Positions 18,646 through 26,974 of a stretch of DNA of 64,000 nt are shown in pieces; position 1 is the stretch's first letter; every line of letters begins with the position of its first letter. The stretch comes from Marininema halotolerans (GTDB lineage Bacteria > Bacillota > Bacilli > Thermoactinomycetales > DSM-45169), in NCBI RefSeq assembly GCF_900116235.1, contig NZ_FPAA01000009.1, forward strand, positions 62,001 through 126,000, given 5' to 3'. A program made the position numbers and the translations under genes. Below the pieces are notes generated by a model. The model worked only from the letters and a program-made list of their open reading frames with translations, was not told the DNA's origin and ran no database searches.

Positions 18646-19875
18646 ATGACACATCCATTATTCCAACCCCTGACACTACCAGCAGGAGCGACTATCAAGA
18701 ATCGTTTTTTTAAATCCGCGATGAGTGAAGGCTTGGGCACGCCTGATCATCGACCCACTCCGCTTCACGTTACCTTATACCGACGCTGGGCAGAGGGGGG
18801 AGCAGGTCTGGTCGTTACCGGAAATATTATGATCGACCGCCGTGCCATCGGGGAACCACGTAATGTCGTCGTCGAGGATGAGCGTGACTTCTCACTACTT
18901 AAGCAATGGGCATCCGCTGGTACCAAGAATGGCACCCATCTATGGGCTCAACTGAATCACCCGGGTAAACAGATTCCCAAATACCTTGTTAAAGAACCCG
19001 TTGCCCCCAGTGCCATCCCCTTGCAAGGCAATGTGGAAAATTTCTTTGCCAAACCGCGCGCCCTCACCTCAACTGAAATTGTAGAAATCATCCATCGTTT
19101 TGGAAATTCCGCTCGTATTTTACAAAGGGCAGGTTTTACCGGCATTCAAATCCATGCCGCCCACGGTTATCTGATTAGTCAATTCCTATCCGCCCATCAC
19201 AATCAACGCGATGATGAATGGGGTGGATCACTTACCAATCGGATGCGCTTTTTAGTTGAAGTCTACCAAGAAATTCGCAAGCAAGTCGGAGATTCCTTCC
19301 CTATCGGTATTAAATTGAACTCCGCAGACTTTCAACGTGGAGGATTGACTGAGGAAGAATCCATGACCGTCATTCAAAAGCTATCGACGATGAACATCGA
19401 TTGTATCGAGATTTCAGGAGGAAACTATGAAAACCCTGCCATGTTCCTCGGAAGTGATATCAAAGAAAGCACACGCAAGCGAGAAGCTTACTTTATCGAC
19501 TTTGCAGAGCAGGCACGCGACCATGTGACAACCCCCCTCGTCGTCACCGGCGGATTCCGTTCTGAAGAAGGCATGACCCAAGCGATCGACAGTCACGCCA
19601 TCGATATGGTAGGGCTTGCTCGTCCCTTCTCTATCAAACCGGACTTACCCAATCAGATTAATCAAGGAAGCTATCACACCACTTCTTTAAAGAGAATCCG
19701 TACAGGTATTTCTTCCATCGATGAATCCAGTTTATTGGACACCTTATGGTATGAACAACAACTCAAGCGCCTCGGCAAAGGGAAAAAACCCCTGCGACGA
19801 TATCCAAGCTTCCTCTTCTTTATTCAAACCCTACTTTCACAAGGAATCCTCACCCTACAAAGGAGAAGAAGTTAA
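18646..19875 (+). CDS. NADH:flavin oxidoreductase (Old Yellow Enzyme family)
   Basis: FMN-dependent ene-reductase of 409 residues with a TIM barrel. Family motifs are present: KNRFFKSAMSEG near the start, the substrate-binding HAAHGYLISQFLS about residue 180, and the WGGSLTNRMRF segment. VVTGGFRSEEGM and MVGLARPF form the phosphate-binding end. The extra NAD(P)/4Fe-4S domains of 2,4-dienoyl-CoA reductase are absent. The physiological substrate is unknown. The start is ATG 18646 with AAAGGGA upstream; an earlier in-frame start lies inside the preceding terminator. Confidence 0.92.
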   Translation: MTHPLFQPLTLPAGATIKNRFFKSAMSEGLGTPDHRPTPLHVTLYRRWAEGGAGLVVTGNIMIDRRAIGEPRNVVVEDERDFSLLKQWASAGTKNGTHLWAQLNHPGKQIPKYLVKEPVAPSAIPLQGNVENFFAKPRALTSTEIVEIIHRFGNSARILQRAGFTGIQIHAAHGYLISQFLSAHHNQRDDEWGGSLTNRMRFLVEVYQEIRKQVGDSFPIGIKLNSADFQRGGLTEEESMTVIQKLSTMNIDCIEISGGNYENPAMFLGSDIKESTRKREAYFIDFAEQARDHVTTPLVVTGGFRSEEGMTQAIDSHAIDMVGLARPFSIKPDLPNQINQGSYHTTSLKRIRTGISSIDESSLLDTLWYEQQLKRLGKGKKPLRRYPSFLFFIQTLLSQGILTLQRRRS

Positions 19876-19969
19876 TTGAAGTGACGACTTGGATCACAAA
19901 AAGGAGCGTGATTGGATCCGAAAACGGGAATCCCCCAAGTAGCGACTTATTTGTGCGTTCCTATCAAAA

Positions 19970-20001
19970 AAGCAGACCATGCAACCGCTGCATGTCTGCT
20001 T
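19970..20001. terminator. Bidirectional terminator between OYE and DivIVA-like genes
   Basis: 8-bp plus 5-bp stem with one bulged C (19970-19983 with 19989-20001). The minus-strand exit carries T6 and the plus exit GATTTTA. Confidence 0.8.
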
Positions 20002-20012
20002 GATTTTACGAC

Positions 20013-20549
20013 TTACCACGTCCGACCCAATCGCTCTTCATATTGTTTGAGCCTTTTTTTCAACTCGGTATTCTCCAGTAATACCTCCGAATAATCATGG
20101 ATAATCTGGTCCAAAAAATCATTGACACCCTGGATGTCATAACCATGGGGGGCCTGAACAAATTCGTGTTGGTGAATTTCCTCGGGTGTAATACGCCTTT
20201 GATTTACTGGATAGGACAGCGGTTGCACAGATGGGTATAGCGGTATTTGCTCGGGGTGATCCTCTTCATAAGCGATTGTTTGGGGTGCATGTTGTTGTAG
20301 TAATTCTTGATAACTATCCAGGATCTGGTCGATATATTCATTAACCTCATCCCGGTGATAACCGCGCATCTCCACGCGAAATTCACAATTCGCAATCTCT
20401 TCAAGGGTGAGCTTTGGGGTGTCTTCTCCACGCAACAAGGCCTCAAAGGAAAGAATCACTTGATCAAGAAAGTCATTCACATCATCCTGATGATATCCAC
20501 GGAAAACGGTTTTAAATTCCTTGGAATGAATCTCTAATGGGGTCAACAT
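20013..20549 (-). CDS. Small protein with three DivIVA-like modules
   Basis: A 178-residue cytoplasmic protein with three copies of a ~37-residue DivIVA N-terminal-like unit (about residues 2-38, 47-84, 119-156). Each has a short lead (TPLEIHSKEF, TLEEIANCEF, TPEEIHQHEF), a G-Y turn (RGYHQDDVNDFLDQ, RGYHRDEVNEYIDQ, HGYDIQGVNDFLDQ) and a helix. Normal DivIVA/GpsB has one such membrane-binding module plus a long coiled coil; here only a short coiled coil ends the protein. A polar or septal scaffold role is inferred. The start is ATG 20549 behind GAGGAGGTGG. It is 34 bases downstream of a glycosyltransferase gene. Confidence 0.85.
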   Translation of the reverse strand: MLTPLEIHSKEFKTVFRGYHQDDVNDFLDQVILSFEALLRGEDTPKLTLEEIANCEFRVEMRGYHRDEVNEYIDQILDSYQELLQQHAPQTIAYEEDHPEQIPLYPSVQPLSYPVNQRRITPEEIHQHEFVQAPHGYDIQGVNDFLDQIIHDYSEVLLENTELKKRLKQYEERLGRTW

Positions 20550-20583
20550 ATCGACCACCTCCTCACTATCCGATTGACCTTCA

Positions 20584-21873
20584 TTATAACTCTCGTAATT
20601 GCGGTTGAATCGAAAGAAGTTCCTCTCCCACATCCTCCACTTCTACAGCAACTGCTTCCCGTTCCTGCCCAATCCCATCGTAAAGGTCTAGTAATTCTTT
20701 CCTTTCTTTATCCCATGTCATCTCTTTACGGGCTCGTAGTACACCGATAAAGAAGGGTAGCGAGGTCGTTATCACTTGATTAATCGCACGAGCGATCCCT
20801 TGTACATCCGAAGGATTAACAAGCAACCCTGCACGATACGTTCCAACCACCATAGATTTCCCTGGTTGATCACTCGCTACCACGGGTAATCCTGCTTGAA
20901 TGTATTCAAAAATCTTATTGGGCGTTGATAACTGATGGTTGAGGCAATTACTATGTTGCAGAGCCACCCCCAGATGGGCATGGGAAATCATCGACAACAA
21001 CTCACTGGGAGGAACCGAAGGGTGAAAATACACCCTTTCCTCCAATCGATTTTCCCGGATAAGCCCTTCCAAGGCCTCACGTTGGGCACCATCACCCAAT
21101 AATACGAGCTTAATGTGTGAAGGTAAGAATGTCAGGGATTGGATTAACTCTTCTAATCCCCCATTCTTCACAAAGGTACCCTGGTATAACACCACCTTGG
21201 CATCCGATTCGAGGCCAAAACGTTGGTGAAAATACTGTTTGTCTTCTTCGTCGGGCAATTCCTCAAGGGCATTTGGGATGCTTCGTACCACACGTGTCTC
21301 TACCTCGCTATACCGTGCCATGAGTTCCTTCGCCATCAATTCATTTACTGTGATAAGACGGTCAACATGATGGATCCACATGGATTCCGCACGGTACCCC
21401 ATTGCACGTTCCCAACGATTCTTTCCATTCCGTTCATTAAATAATTCATGGGAATCGTAGACCAACATCGCCCCTGATTTCCGTTTAAGATAACCACCAA
21501 TACTAAGCGTATATAAATCATGACAGTGAATCACATCATAATGGGAATCTTCGCACAAACTCCAAACCCGGAAGGAGAATTGCCTCTGAGCAACTACATC
21601 CTTTGCCAATTTAACAATGGGATTCCGAATGATCCGATAGACGCCCCGTTTTACCCGATGGTCTTGCTGTCGTTCCACAACGCGCTTGATTCGCTTCGTA
21701 TGAATGGGAAACCGCAGTAAACGAACGCGTTCATGTAATTCTGGTGTTGGTTGGACGGTGGTCTGCACGCAGGCAATATCCACTTCCCAGCCCTTCTGGG
21801 CCAGGGCGACGGCTTCCTGCTGTACACGGGCATCAAAATGGATGTCTCGGAACAGGATCATTAATACGCGCAT
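20584..21873 (-). CDS. Glycosyltransferase family 4 protein
   Basis: GT-B fold, retaining glycosyltransferase of 429 residues. The acceptor-side N-terminal domain (RVLMILFRDIHFDARVQQEA, then HCHDLYTLSIGGYL) and the donor-side domain are both present. The latter has VLYQGTFVKNGGLEELI, VLLGDGAQREALEGLI and the EX7E-like stretch NKIFEYIQAGLPVVASDQPG. There is no membrane segment. Sugar donor and acceptor are unknown. It is followed by the three-module DivIVA-like gene and preceded 42 bases upstream by the pseudokinase, so the three probably form one minus-strand operon. Confidence 0.9.
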   Translation of the reverse strand: MRVLMILFRDIHFDARVQQEAVALAQKGWEVDIACVQTTVQPTPELHERVRLLRFPIHTKRIKRVVERQQDHRVKRGVYRIIRNPIVKLAKDVVAQRQFSFRVWSLCEDSHYDVIHCHDLYTLSIGGYLKRKSGAMLVYDSHELFNERNGKNRWERAMGYRAESMWIHHVDRLITVNELMAKELMARYSEVETRVVRSIPNALEELPDEEDKQYFHQRFGLESDAKVVLYQGTFVKNGGLEELIQSLTFLPSHIKLVLLGDGAQREALEGLIRENRLEERVYFHPSVPPSELLSMISHAHLGVALQHSNCLNHQLSTPNKIFEYIQAGLPVVASDQPGKSMVVGTYRAGLLVNPSDVQGIARAINQVITTSLPFFIGVLRARKEMTWDKERKELLDLYDGIGQEREAVAVEVEDVGEELLSIQPQLREL

Positions 21874-21915
21874 CGCCAGTCACCCTCAATCTAAGATAGT
21901 AGGAGGCGACTTCTC

Positions 21916-24108
21916 CTACTTCTTCTTTTTCTTTTCTTGTTTTTGAAATTCTCCAAGCGCTTTCTCATATCGGGCATTACCAGCATCTAACTTGAGAGCT
22001 TGTTCATACGCATTTTTTGCTTCTTTTTTCTTTCCTTGTTTTTGAAGCACAACCCCATATTGATACTGATAGCCTGCTATTTTAGGAGAGAGACGGACTG
22101 AGTTTTGCGCACTTTTTTCCGAAGCAGAGAAGGAACCATAGAAGTATTGTGCAATCGATAGATAATAGTATCCCTGGCCGCTCTTAGGATCCAAGCTTAC
22201 CACTTGATGAAAGGCATGAATCGCAACTTCCGTCCGCTTCGCCATCTCCCCCCGGTTCTTCTTAGAGTCGCCACCATCGTGATACACCTTTTGTCGATCA
22301 GCAAGATAGGCTTGACCCACCTTCATCCAATAAAAGGCGCCCCGCGGCTCTAATTGCGTCGCCTTCTCTCCATGCTCCTTTGCCCCTTCAATATCACCCG
22401 TATGTAATAAGTAGTAGGAAAGCATGCCATGATAGCGAGCACTGTCTGGTTCTAACTTCACAGCTTTTTGTAGCGCTTGTGCCGCAGCATCATAGTTTTC
22501 ACGTGCCCCGTATACTTTTCCGCGGTGATAGAGAAAACGGGGGTTATCCGGGTCGAGTTTAAGCGCCTTCTCTACTGCGTCGCGCGCTTCGTCCTTCTCC
22601 CCGTCCATTAGGAGATATACACTTAACGAATCATAAACGCGTGCCTTTGGTGCTGTTTTTACACCTTTTTTCAAGACATTGATTGAACGATCATGTTGTT
22701 TTTTTTCGTTATAAAGATTGGCCAAGTAAATGAGATACTCTTCTTCCTTAGGATCCGCTTTCACCGCTTTTTGTGCCTGGGTAATCGCCTCATCGAGATG
22801 ATGATCCTTAAAGGATTTGACAGATTCCCCATAATAACGGGCAGCCTCTTCCGCTTCGTCAGCGGAGAGACCACCCGCATTCAGAAAGTACGCACCAATC
22901 CCTCCCCCCAACAAGGCGACAACGGTCGCGATTGCAATTACTGGCCGTCGTGACAACCATGCCTTTACAGGGTGAAGCGGAGTAGGTTTGGAAGAACGAT
23001 CGCTTTCAGGCTGTTCCTTCAACCTCTCAGTTCCATCTTTGGATGTCCAAACCTGCTCCCCTTTCGGTTGAGGGAGAGGCTTCTTAGTCGATTGCTCCGG
23101 CAAAGGTGCTGGTTCCACCTTGGAAAGAGAAGTGTCACTTGTCTCCTCCACCCTTACTGAAGGGGTAGGGGCAACCGTGGTTCGCTTGATCCAAGGACCC
23201 GCATCGACCTCACCTGCTTCCCAGCCTTCCCAGCCCGTCGCATCCATGGGATCGGTTGCCTCTTGACTACTTGAATCAGGGAACTGAAAGAGATAGGTCT
23301 CCAAACTCTCCTTGTCCGGTTTTAGCCAGTAAATGGGGTCACTTTTTTTTTTTTCAAAGTCCGTATTTAGAGGAAGGGCGTCTAACCATCCCCAAATATC
23401 TGACACCCGCGGTCGCGACTTCGGATCCGCTGTCAGGCTCTTGATGACGAAATGTTCTAACTCTGGTGGCACATCGCGCCGGTATGATTGGATCGGTGTA
23501 ACCGAGCCAGGTACGGGACTCGCACCGGTCAACATGATGTACGCCAATGCTCCGAAGGAATACGCATCCAATGGTTCTTCCCTCTGTTGCTCCCCCGCCG
23601 GAGTGGGCGGCTGATTTCCTCCCCCCCTCTTGGGTAGCATTCCAATCGGTCCACCATATAAAAACCGGACCGAATCCTGAGAAAGAATCATGTTTTGTGG
23701 ATGGATAACTGTAAATTCCCTACGCTCATACATCCGTACCAAGTGACCGGAAACGACTTTTAATATGTGTATGGTCTCGGCTAATGAGAGCGGTACTGAT
23801 CGATATAGATGATCAGCCATCAAATTACCATCTAATTTTCCGAACACTTGGTACAGGATTCCCTTTTCCACAAACAACCCTTGAATCGGAAAGAAAGAAA
23901 ACCGATTACGCTTCAGGAGTGCATCTGGTCCTGCTCCGCGGTTCACCGAACGGAGATCCAATGCATGGATAAATCGGGTCACTCCACCTCCACTTTGTTG
24001 CCCAGAAGGACAAACTTCGACATAATACAATGCCCCCTGCACAAAGGGAAACGCTTGCAGAACCCGATACGCTTGGCGAATCCACTCACCCTTCTTCTTC
24101 ATATTCAT
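21916..24108 (-). CDS. Membrane pseudokinase with extracytoplasmic TPR domain
   Basis: 730 residues in three parts. Residues ~1-250 resemble a Ser/Thr kinase fold: DAYSFGALAYIMLTG (subdomain IX) and SRPRVSDIWGWL (subdomain XI) are kept. However, HRDxKPxN is replaced by VIHPQNMIL and no DFG is seen, so catalysis is unlikely. Residues ~250-390 are a Pro/Ser/Thr-rich linker and ~395-418 one membrane helix. The rest (~425-725) holds about seven TPR repeats such as YLIYLANLYNEKKQHDRSI and ARYHGMLSYYLLHTGDIEGA. The topology places the TPRs outside (inference). The frame contains an A12 run at codons 252-256. It heads the operon with a GT4 enzyme and a DivIVA-like protein, suggesting an envelope role. 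Confidence 0.82.
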   Translation of the reverse strand: MNMKKKGEWIRQAYRVLQAFPFVQGALYYVEVCPSGQQSGGGVTRFIHALDLRSVNRGAGPDALLKRNRFSFFPIQGLFVEKGILYQVFGKLDGNLMADHLYRSVPLSLAETIHILKVVSGHLVRMYERREFTVIHPQNMILSQDSVRFLYGGPIGMLPKRGGGNQPPTPAGEQQREEPLDAYSFGALAYIMLTGASPVPGSVTPIQSYRRDVPPELEHFVIKSLTADPKSRPRVSDIWGWLDALPLNTDFEKKKSDPIYWLKPDKESLETYLFQFPDSSSQEATDPMDATGWEGWEAGEVDAGPWIKRTTVAPTPSVRVEETSDTSLSKVEPAPLPEQSTKKPLPQPKGEQVWTSKDGTERLKEQPESDRSSKPTPLHPVKAWLSRRPVIAIATVVALLGGGIGAYFLNAGGLSADEAEEAARYYGESVKSFKDHHLDEAITQAQKAVKADPKEEEYLIYLANLYNEKKQHDRSINVLKKGVKTAPKARVYDSLSVYLLMDGEKDEARDAVEKALKLDPDNPRFLYHRGKVYGARENYDAAAQALQKAVKLEPDSARYHGMLSYYLLHTGDIEGAKEHGEKATQLEPRGAFYWMKVGQAYLADRQKVYHDGGDSKKNRGEMAKRTEVAIHAFHQVVSLDPKSGQGYYYLSIAQYFYGSFSASEKSAQNSVRLSPKIAGYQYQYGVVLQKQGKKKEAKNAYEQALKLDAGNARYEKALGEFQKQEKKKKK

Positions 24109-24680
24109 TCACTATCTGGCTCCTTCATACGAAAATCAAGTTCGTTCTTTCGGCCTATACTATAGTACGAATTTATCCAACACTGCCTGAGTTACCGGTT
24201 GGAGAAAGTGATTTTTCTACAGGTTTCTACAATTCTTTTACCGATCTTCATTTTATCATAAGCTGTGGAGTCAGGCACCCCTTCACACAGAAAATGCTGT
24301 CATTTTTTTCGATAGATCCTCTCTTTTGCCAAGAGAAACATGTTTAATTATGATTGAATACTCCCTCTGCTAATGAATCTCCTATTTAAAATGGCTGTTC
24401 TTTTTATAGTACTTTTGCACTAATCATCTTGCGATCATTCCGTATATTGTCAGTATTCGATGGCTGAAGACACTGCCGGCTTAGCGAAGTGTCCCCTATC
24501 AGGTTCACTTCCCAGGGAACTTCTTCTCTTCATATTCCTCTAGTTATTATCATGATTTATAAAACCGCAGATCCCCTTTTGCTAATTTTTACACATCCAC
24601 CACTCGAAAGAGGGTAGCCTGTCAACGATGGCGTAACTATTGTAAGTGTACTATTTTTCTCCTTAGAGAGGATGATCCCG
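24109..24680. other. Intergenic region, 572 bases, no gene seen
   Basis: Separates the divergent pseudokinase and MFS genes. No frame with a ribosome site is present. Around 24464-24525 there are nested short inverted repeats (GACACT with AGTGTC; GTTC with GAAC) that could fold as RNA, but they match no riboswitch I recognise. A TACTATAGTA palindrome lies near 24160. Confidence 0.5.
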
Positions 24681-25952
24681 ATGAATCAAAAGGCTGTCCG
24701 AGCGTGGGTGTTCTATGATTGGGCGAATTCCGCTTTTGCTACCACCATCATGGCGGTGGTCATGCCCATCTATTATGCCGATATTGCAGCAAAAAATCTT
24801 GCTGGTGAGGTGAAAACCGCTTACTGGGGTTACACCCAATCCATCGCATTAGTCCTTGTCTTTCTTTTATCCCCGGTATTAGGAGCCATTGCCGATGCAA
24901 CGGGGTCAAAGCGTCCCTTTATGCGCTTTTTCACGTATATGGGGGTCATCGCTACCTCGCTATTATTTTTTGTAGGTGAAGGAGACTGGGCCTTCGCGTC
25001 CCTCCTGGTCATCTTAGGGACTGTTGCCTTTTCTGGCGGAAATGTCTTTTATGATGCCTACTTACCTGATCTTGTACCTGATGAAGAAAGGGATATGGTC
25101 TCTTCCCGTGGTTACGCTTTTGGATATATCGGAGGGGGGCTATTACTCGCCCTAAACCTCGCGATGATCACCTTTCCAACTGCCTTCTTTTTACCTAATG
25201 GTACCGTCGCTACCCAAGTCTCTTTTCTCACAGTAGGGATCTGGTGGTTTGTCTTCTCCCTTCCTTTTTTCCGCCACGTCCATGATCGCAAGGAAGCCAA
25301 AACCGACAGCAGGCATCCCTTTCTACTTGCAAAGGAAGGAGTACGCTCGACCATCAACACCATCCGTAAACTGGGACGTTACCCTGAACTACTAAAATAC
25401 CTCATCTCCTTTTGGTTTTTCTCAGATGGGATCAATACCCTGATCAAAATGGCAACCATTTATGGCCGTGAGATTGGGATTGGACAGCAAGACTTGATCG
25501 CAGCACTATTGATTACCCAATTTGTTGGTATCCCCAGTACCCTTCTTATCGGTAAGCTATCCAACCGACTGGGTGCAAAATCCACCCTTCTTTTTACGAT
25601 CTTTTCTTACTTCCTCATTGTCTTACTCGGGTTCTTTATGCACACAGCCTTCCATTTTTATCTGCTTGCAATTTTAGTAGGTCTTGTGCAAGGAGGAAGT
25701 CAGGCGCTGAGTCGTTCGATCTTCTCCCGCCTCATCCCACCTCAACAAAGCGCCGAGTTCTTCGGCCTCTATGGGCTATCTGGGAAATTTGCTTCCATAT
25801 TTGGTCCAGCCGCTTTTGGTTTTCTTGGGCAAATCACAGGTTCTAGCCGATATGGGATTGCTGCATTGGCGCTCTTTTTCCTCGTCGGCTTTATCATGTT
25901 GTATGTGGTAGATATCGATAAAGGAAGAAAAGAAGTTAACTCGCTTTCATAA
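24681..25952 (+). CDS. MFS transporter, UMF1/Atg22-like
   Basis: Twelve-helix major facilitator of 423 residues. The N-terminus AWVFYDWANSAFATTIMAVVMPIYY is the hallmark (YDWANSAF) of the UMF1 family related to yeast vacuolar amino-acid effluxer Atg22. The helix 2-3 loop carries GAIADATGSKRPFM, and SRSIFSRLIPPQQSAEFFGLYGL is also typical. The substrate is not established; amino acids are the family-level guess. I use the second ATG (24681), 9 bases behind AGAGAGG; the ATG at 24672 abuts that site. Monocistronic. Confidence 0.9.
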   Translation: MNQKAVRAWVFYDWANSAFATTIMAVVMPIYYADIAAKNLAGEVKTAYWGYTQSIALVLVFLLSPVLGAIADATGSKRPFMRFFTYMGVIATSLLFFVGEGDWAFASLLVILGTVAFSGGNVFYDAYLPDLVPDEERDMVSSRGYAFGYIGGGLLLALNLAMITFPTAFFLPNGTVATQVSFLTVGIWWFVFSLPFFRHVHDRKEAKTDSRHPFLLAKEGVRSTINTIRKLGRYPELLKYLISFWFFSDGINTLIKMATIYGREIGIGQQDLIAALLITQFVGIPSTLLIGKLSNRLGAKSTLLFTIFSYFLIVLLGFFMHTAFHFYLLAILVGLVQGGSQALSRSIFSRLIPPQQSAEFFGLYGLSGKFASIFGPAAFGFLGQITGSSRYGIAALALFFLVGFIMLYVVDIDKGRKEVNSLS

Positions 25953-26152
25953 ATAACCAACAAATCGGATTGTAACATCATAATCATTAACCTCCCTTGC
26001 AAACTTCCATTCTCAACCAACAATCATCCAGAGGAATGGATTCTACTCAAATTTTAACAGTTTTCATGCCAAATTAGACCAAAAGTCGTATACAAACCAA
26101 CAGCAAAAAATGTCAAACTGAAAAGGAAGTTTCTTCAAGGGAGGAATTGATT

Positions 26153-26956
26153 TTGCCAATTATGAAAAAGCGTATGGCTACCTTGACTACATTAGCTGTC
26201 GTCGGACTGATGGCGACACAACCGATTAGTTATGCAAACGCAAGCCCTTCAGCAACGATCGGGGAAAAGGATGCACCTAAGGTAGAATTAGGAGAACAAC
26301 TCTTACCAAAGAACAGCCCTATTTTCCATGTTGCTGTTCCAAACCCAGTACCATCCCCTAACCCAGCACCAGAGGATCCGCCAGCCGATCCCGATAATCC
26401 GCCACCTGACGATCCAGAGGATCCACCGATCGATCCACCCGATCCTGGTGACGATAATCCAGATAACCCTGGCGACCCTGGTGATCCTGGTGACCCTGGT
26501 GACCCTGGTGACCCTGGCGATCCTGGTGACCCTGGTGACCCTGGCGATCCTGGTGACCCTGGTGACCCTGGCGATCCTGGTGACCCTGGTGACAACCCGG
26601 ACAACCCAGACAACCCAGACAACCCAGACAACCCAGACAACCCGGATAATCCAGACAATCCAAATAACCCGGATAACCCTGGTACCGACCCGAGTGATCC
26701 AGGCACACCAAACAACCCAGGCAATGGCGGCATCAACTTGCCCCATCCTGACGACCCTTCCACTGGTGACAAACCGGAATCAGTTGGCACCATCAATAAC
26801 GCAAAAGACCAAAACAAAGTGGATGACAAGGAAAAAGGGAAAGATATGCCAGGTACTTCTGTCTCCTATCCAATGCAAATCGCAGCGGGTATTATGGTCG
26901 CTCTTGCAGGTGCCGCACTCTTCTTTGTCCGTCGCCTGAAGGGAAACAAAGCCTGA
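26153..26956 (+). CDS. Repeat-rich surface protein with MPGTS sorting signal
   Basis: A 267-residue exported protein. The TTG start at 26153 is 8 bases after GGGAGG (the ATG at 26162 is too far). An N-terminal signal peptide (KKRMATLTTLAVVGLMATQPISYANA) leads into an acidic Pro/Asp-rich region, 13 Gly-Asp-Pro triplets, then Asn-Pro-Asp triplets. The C-terminus has MPGTS (residues 232-236), a hydrophobic segment and a basic tail (VRRLKGNKA). That is the layout of a sortase substrate, with MPGTS standing where LPXTG is usual. The sortase gene starts 18 bases downstream, so this is probably its cognate substrate. Confidence 0.87.
   Translation: MPIMKKRMATLTTLAVVGLMATQPISYANASPSATIGEKDAPKVELGEQLLPKNSPIFHVAVPNPVPSPNPAPEDPPADPDNPPPDDPEDPPIDPPDPGDDNPDNPGDPGDPGDPGDPGDPGDPGDPGDPGDPGDPGDPGDPGDPGDNPDNPDNPDNPDNPDNPDNPDNPNNPDNPGTDPSDPGTPNNPGNGGINLPHPDDPSTGDKPESVGTINNAKDQNKVDDKEKGKDMPGTSVSYPMQIAAGIMVALAGAALFFVRRLKGNKA
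26471..26680 (+). repeat. 9-bp tandem repeats with 27-bp higher order period
   Basis: Thirteen copies of a GGTGACCCT-like 9-mer (26471-26587) encode (Gly-Asp-Pro)13. Silent differences (GGCGATCCT against GGTGACCCT) recur every third unit, giving a 27-bp super-repeat. About ten AACCCAGAC-like units encoding Asn-Pro-Asp follow to about 26680. The repeats should be unstable by slippage. Confidence 0.92.
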
Positions 26957-26974
26957 TCCGAAGGATGAATTTGC

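Noticed and set aside
24109-24680. T-box, SAM, TPP, purine or cobalamin riboswitch upstream of the MFS gene
   Set aside because: I looked for the conserved boxes of these classes (for example the GGGTGGNACCGCG of T-boxes) and found none.
26471-26680. Short regular repeats that could suggest a CRISPR array
   Set aside because: The units are 9 bp without unique spacers and encode peptide repeats; there are no cas genes.
26230-26939. Several long overlapping frames on both strands across the surface protein gene
   Set aside because: They are produced by the 9-bp repeats, which keep all frames open. Only the frame at 26153-26956 has a ribosome site, signal peptide and sorting signal.
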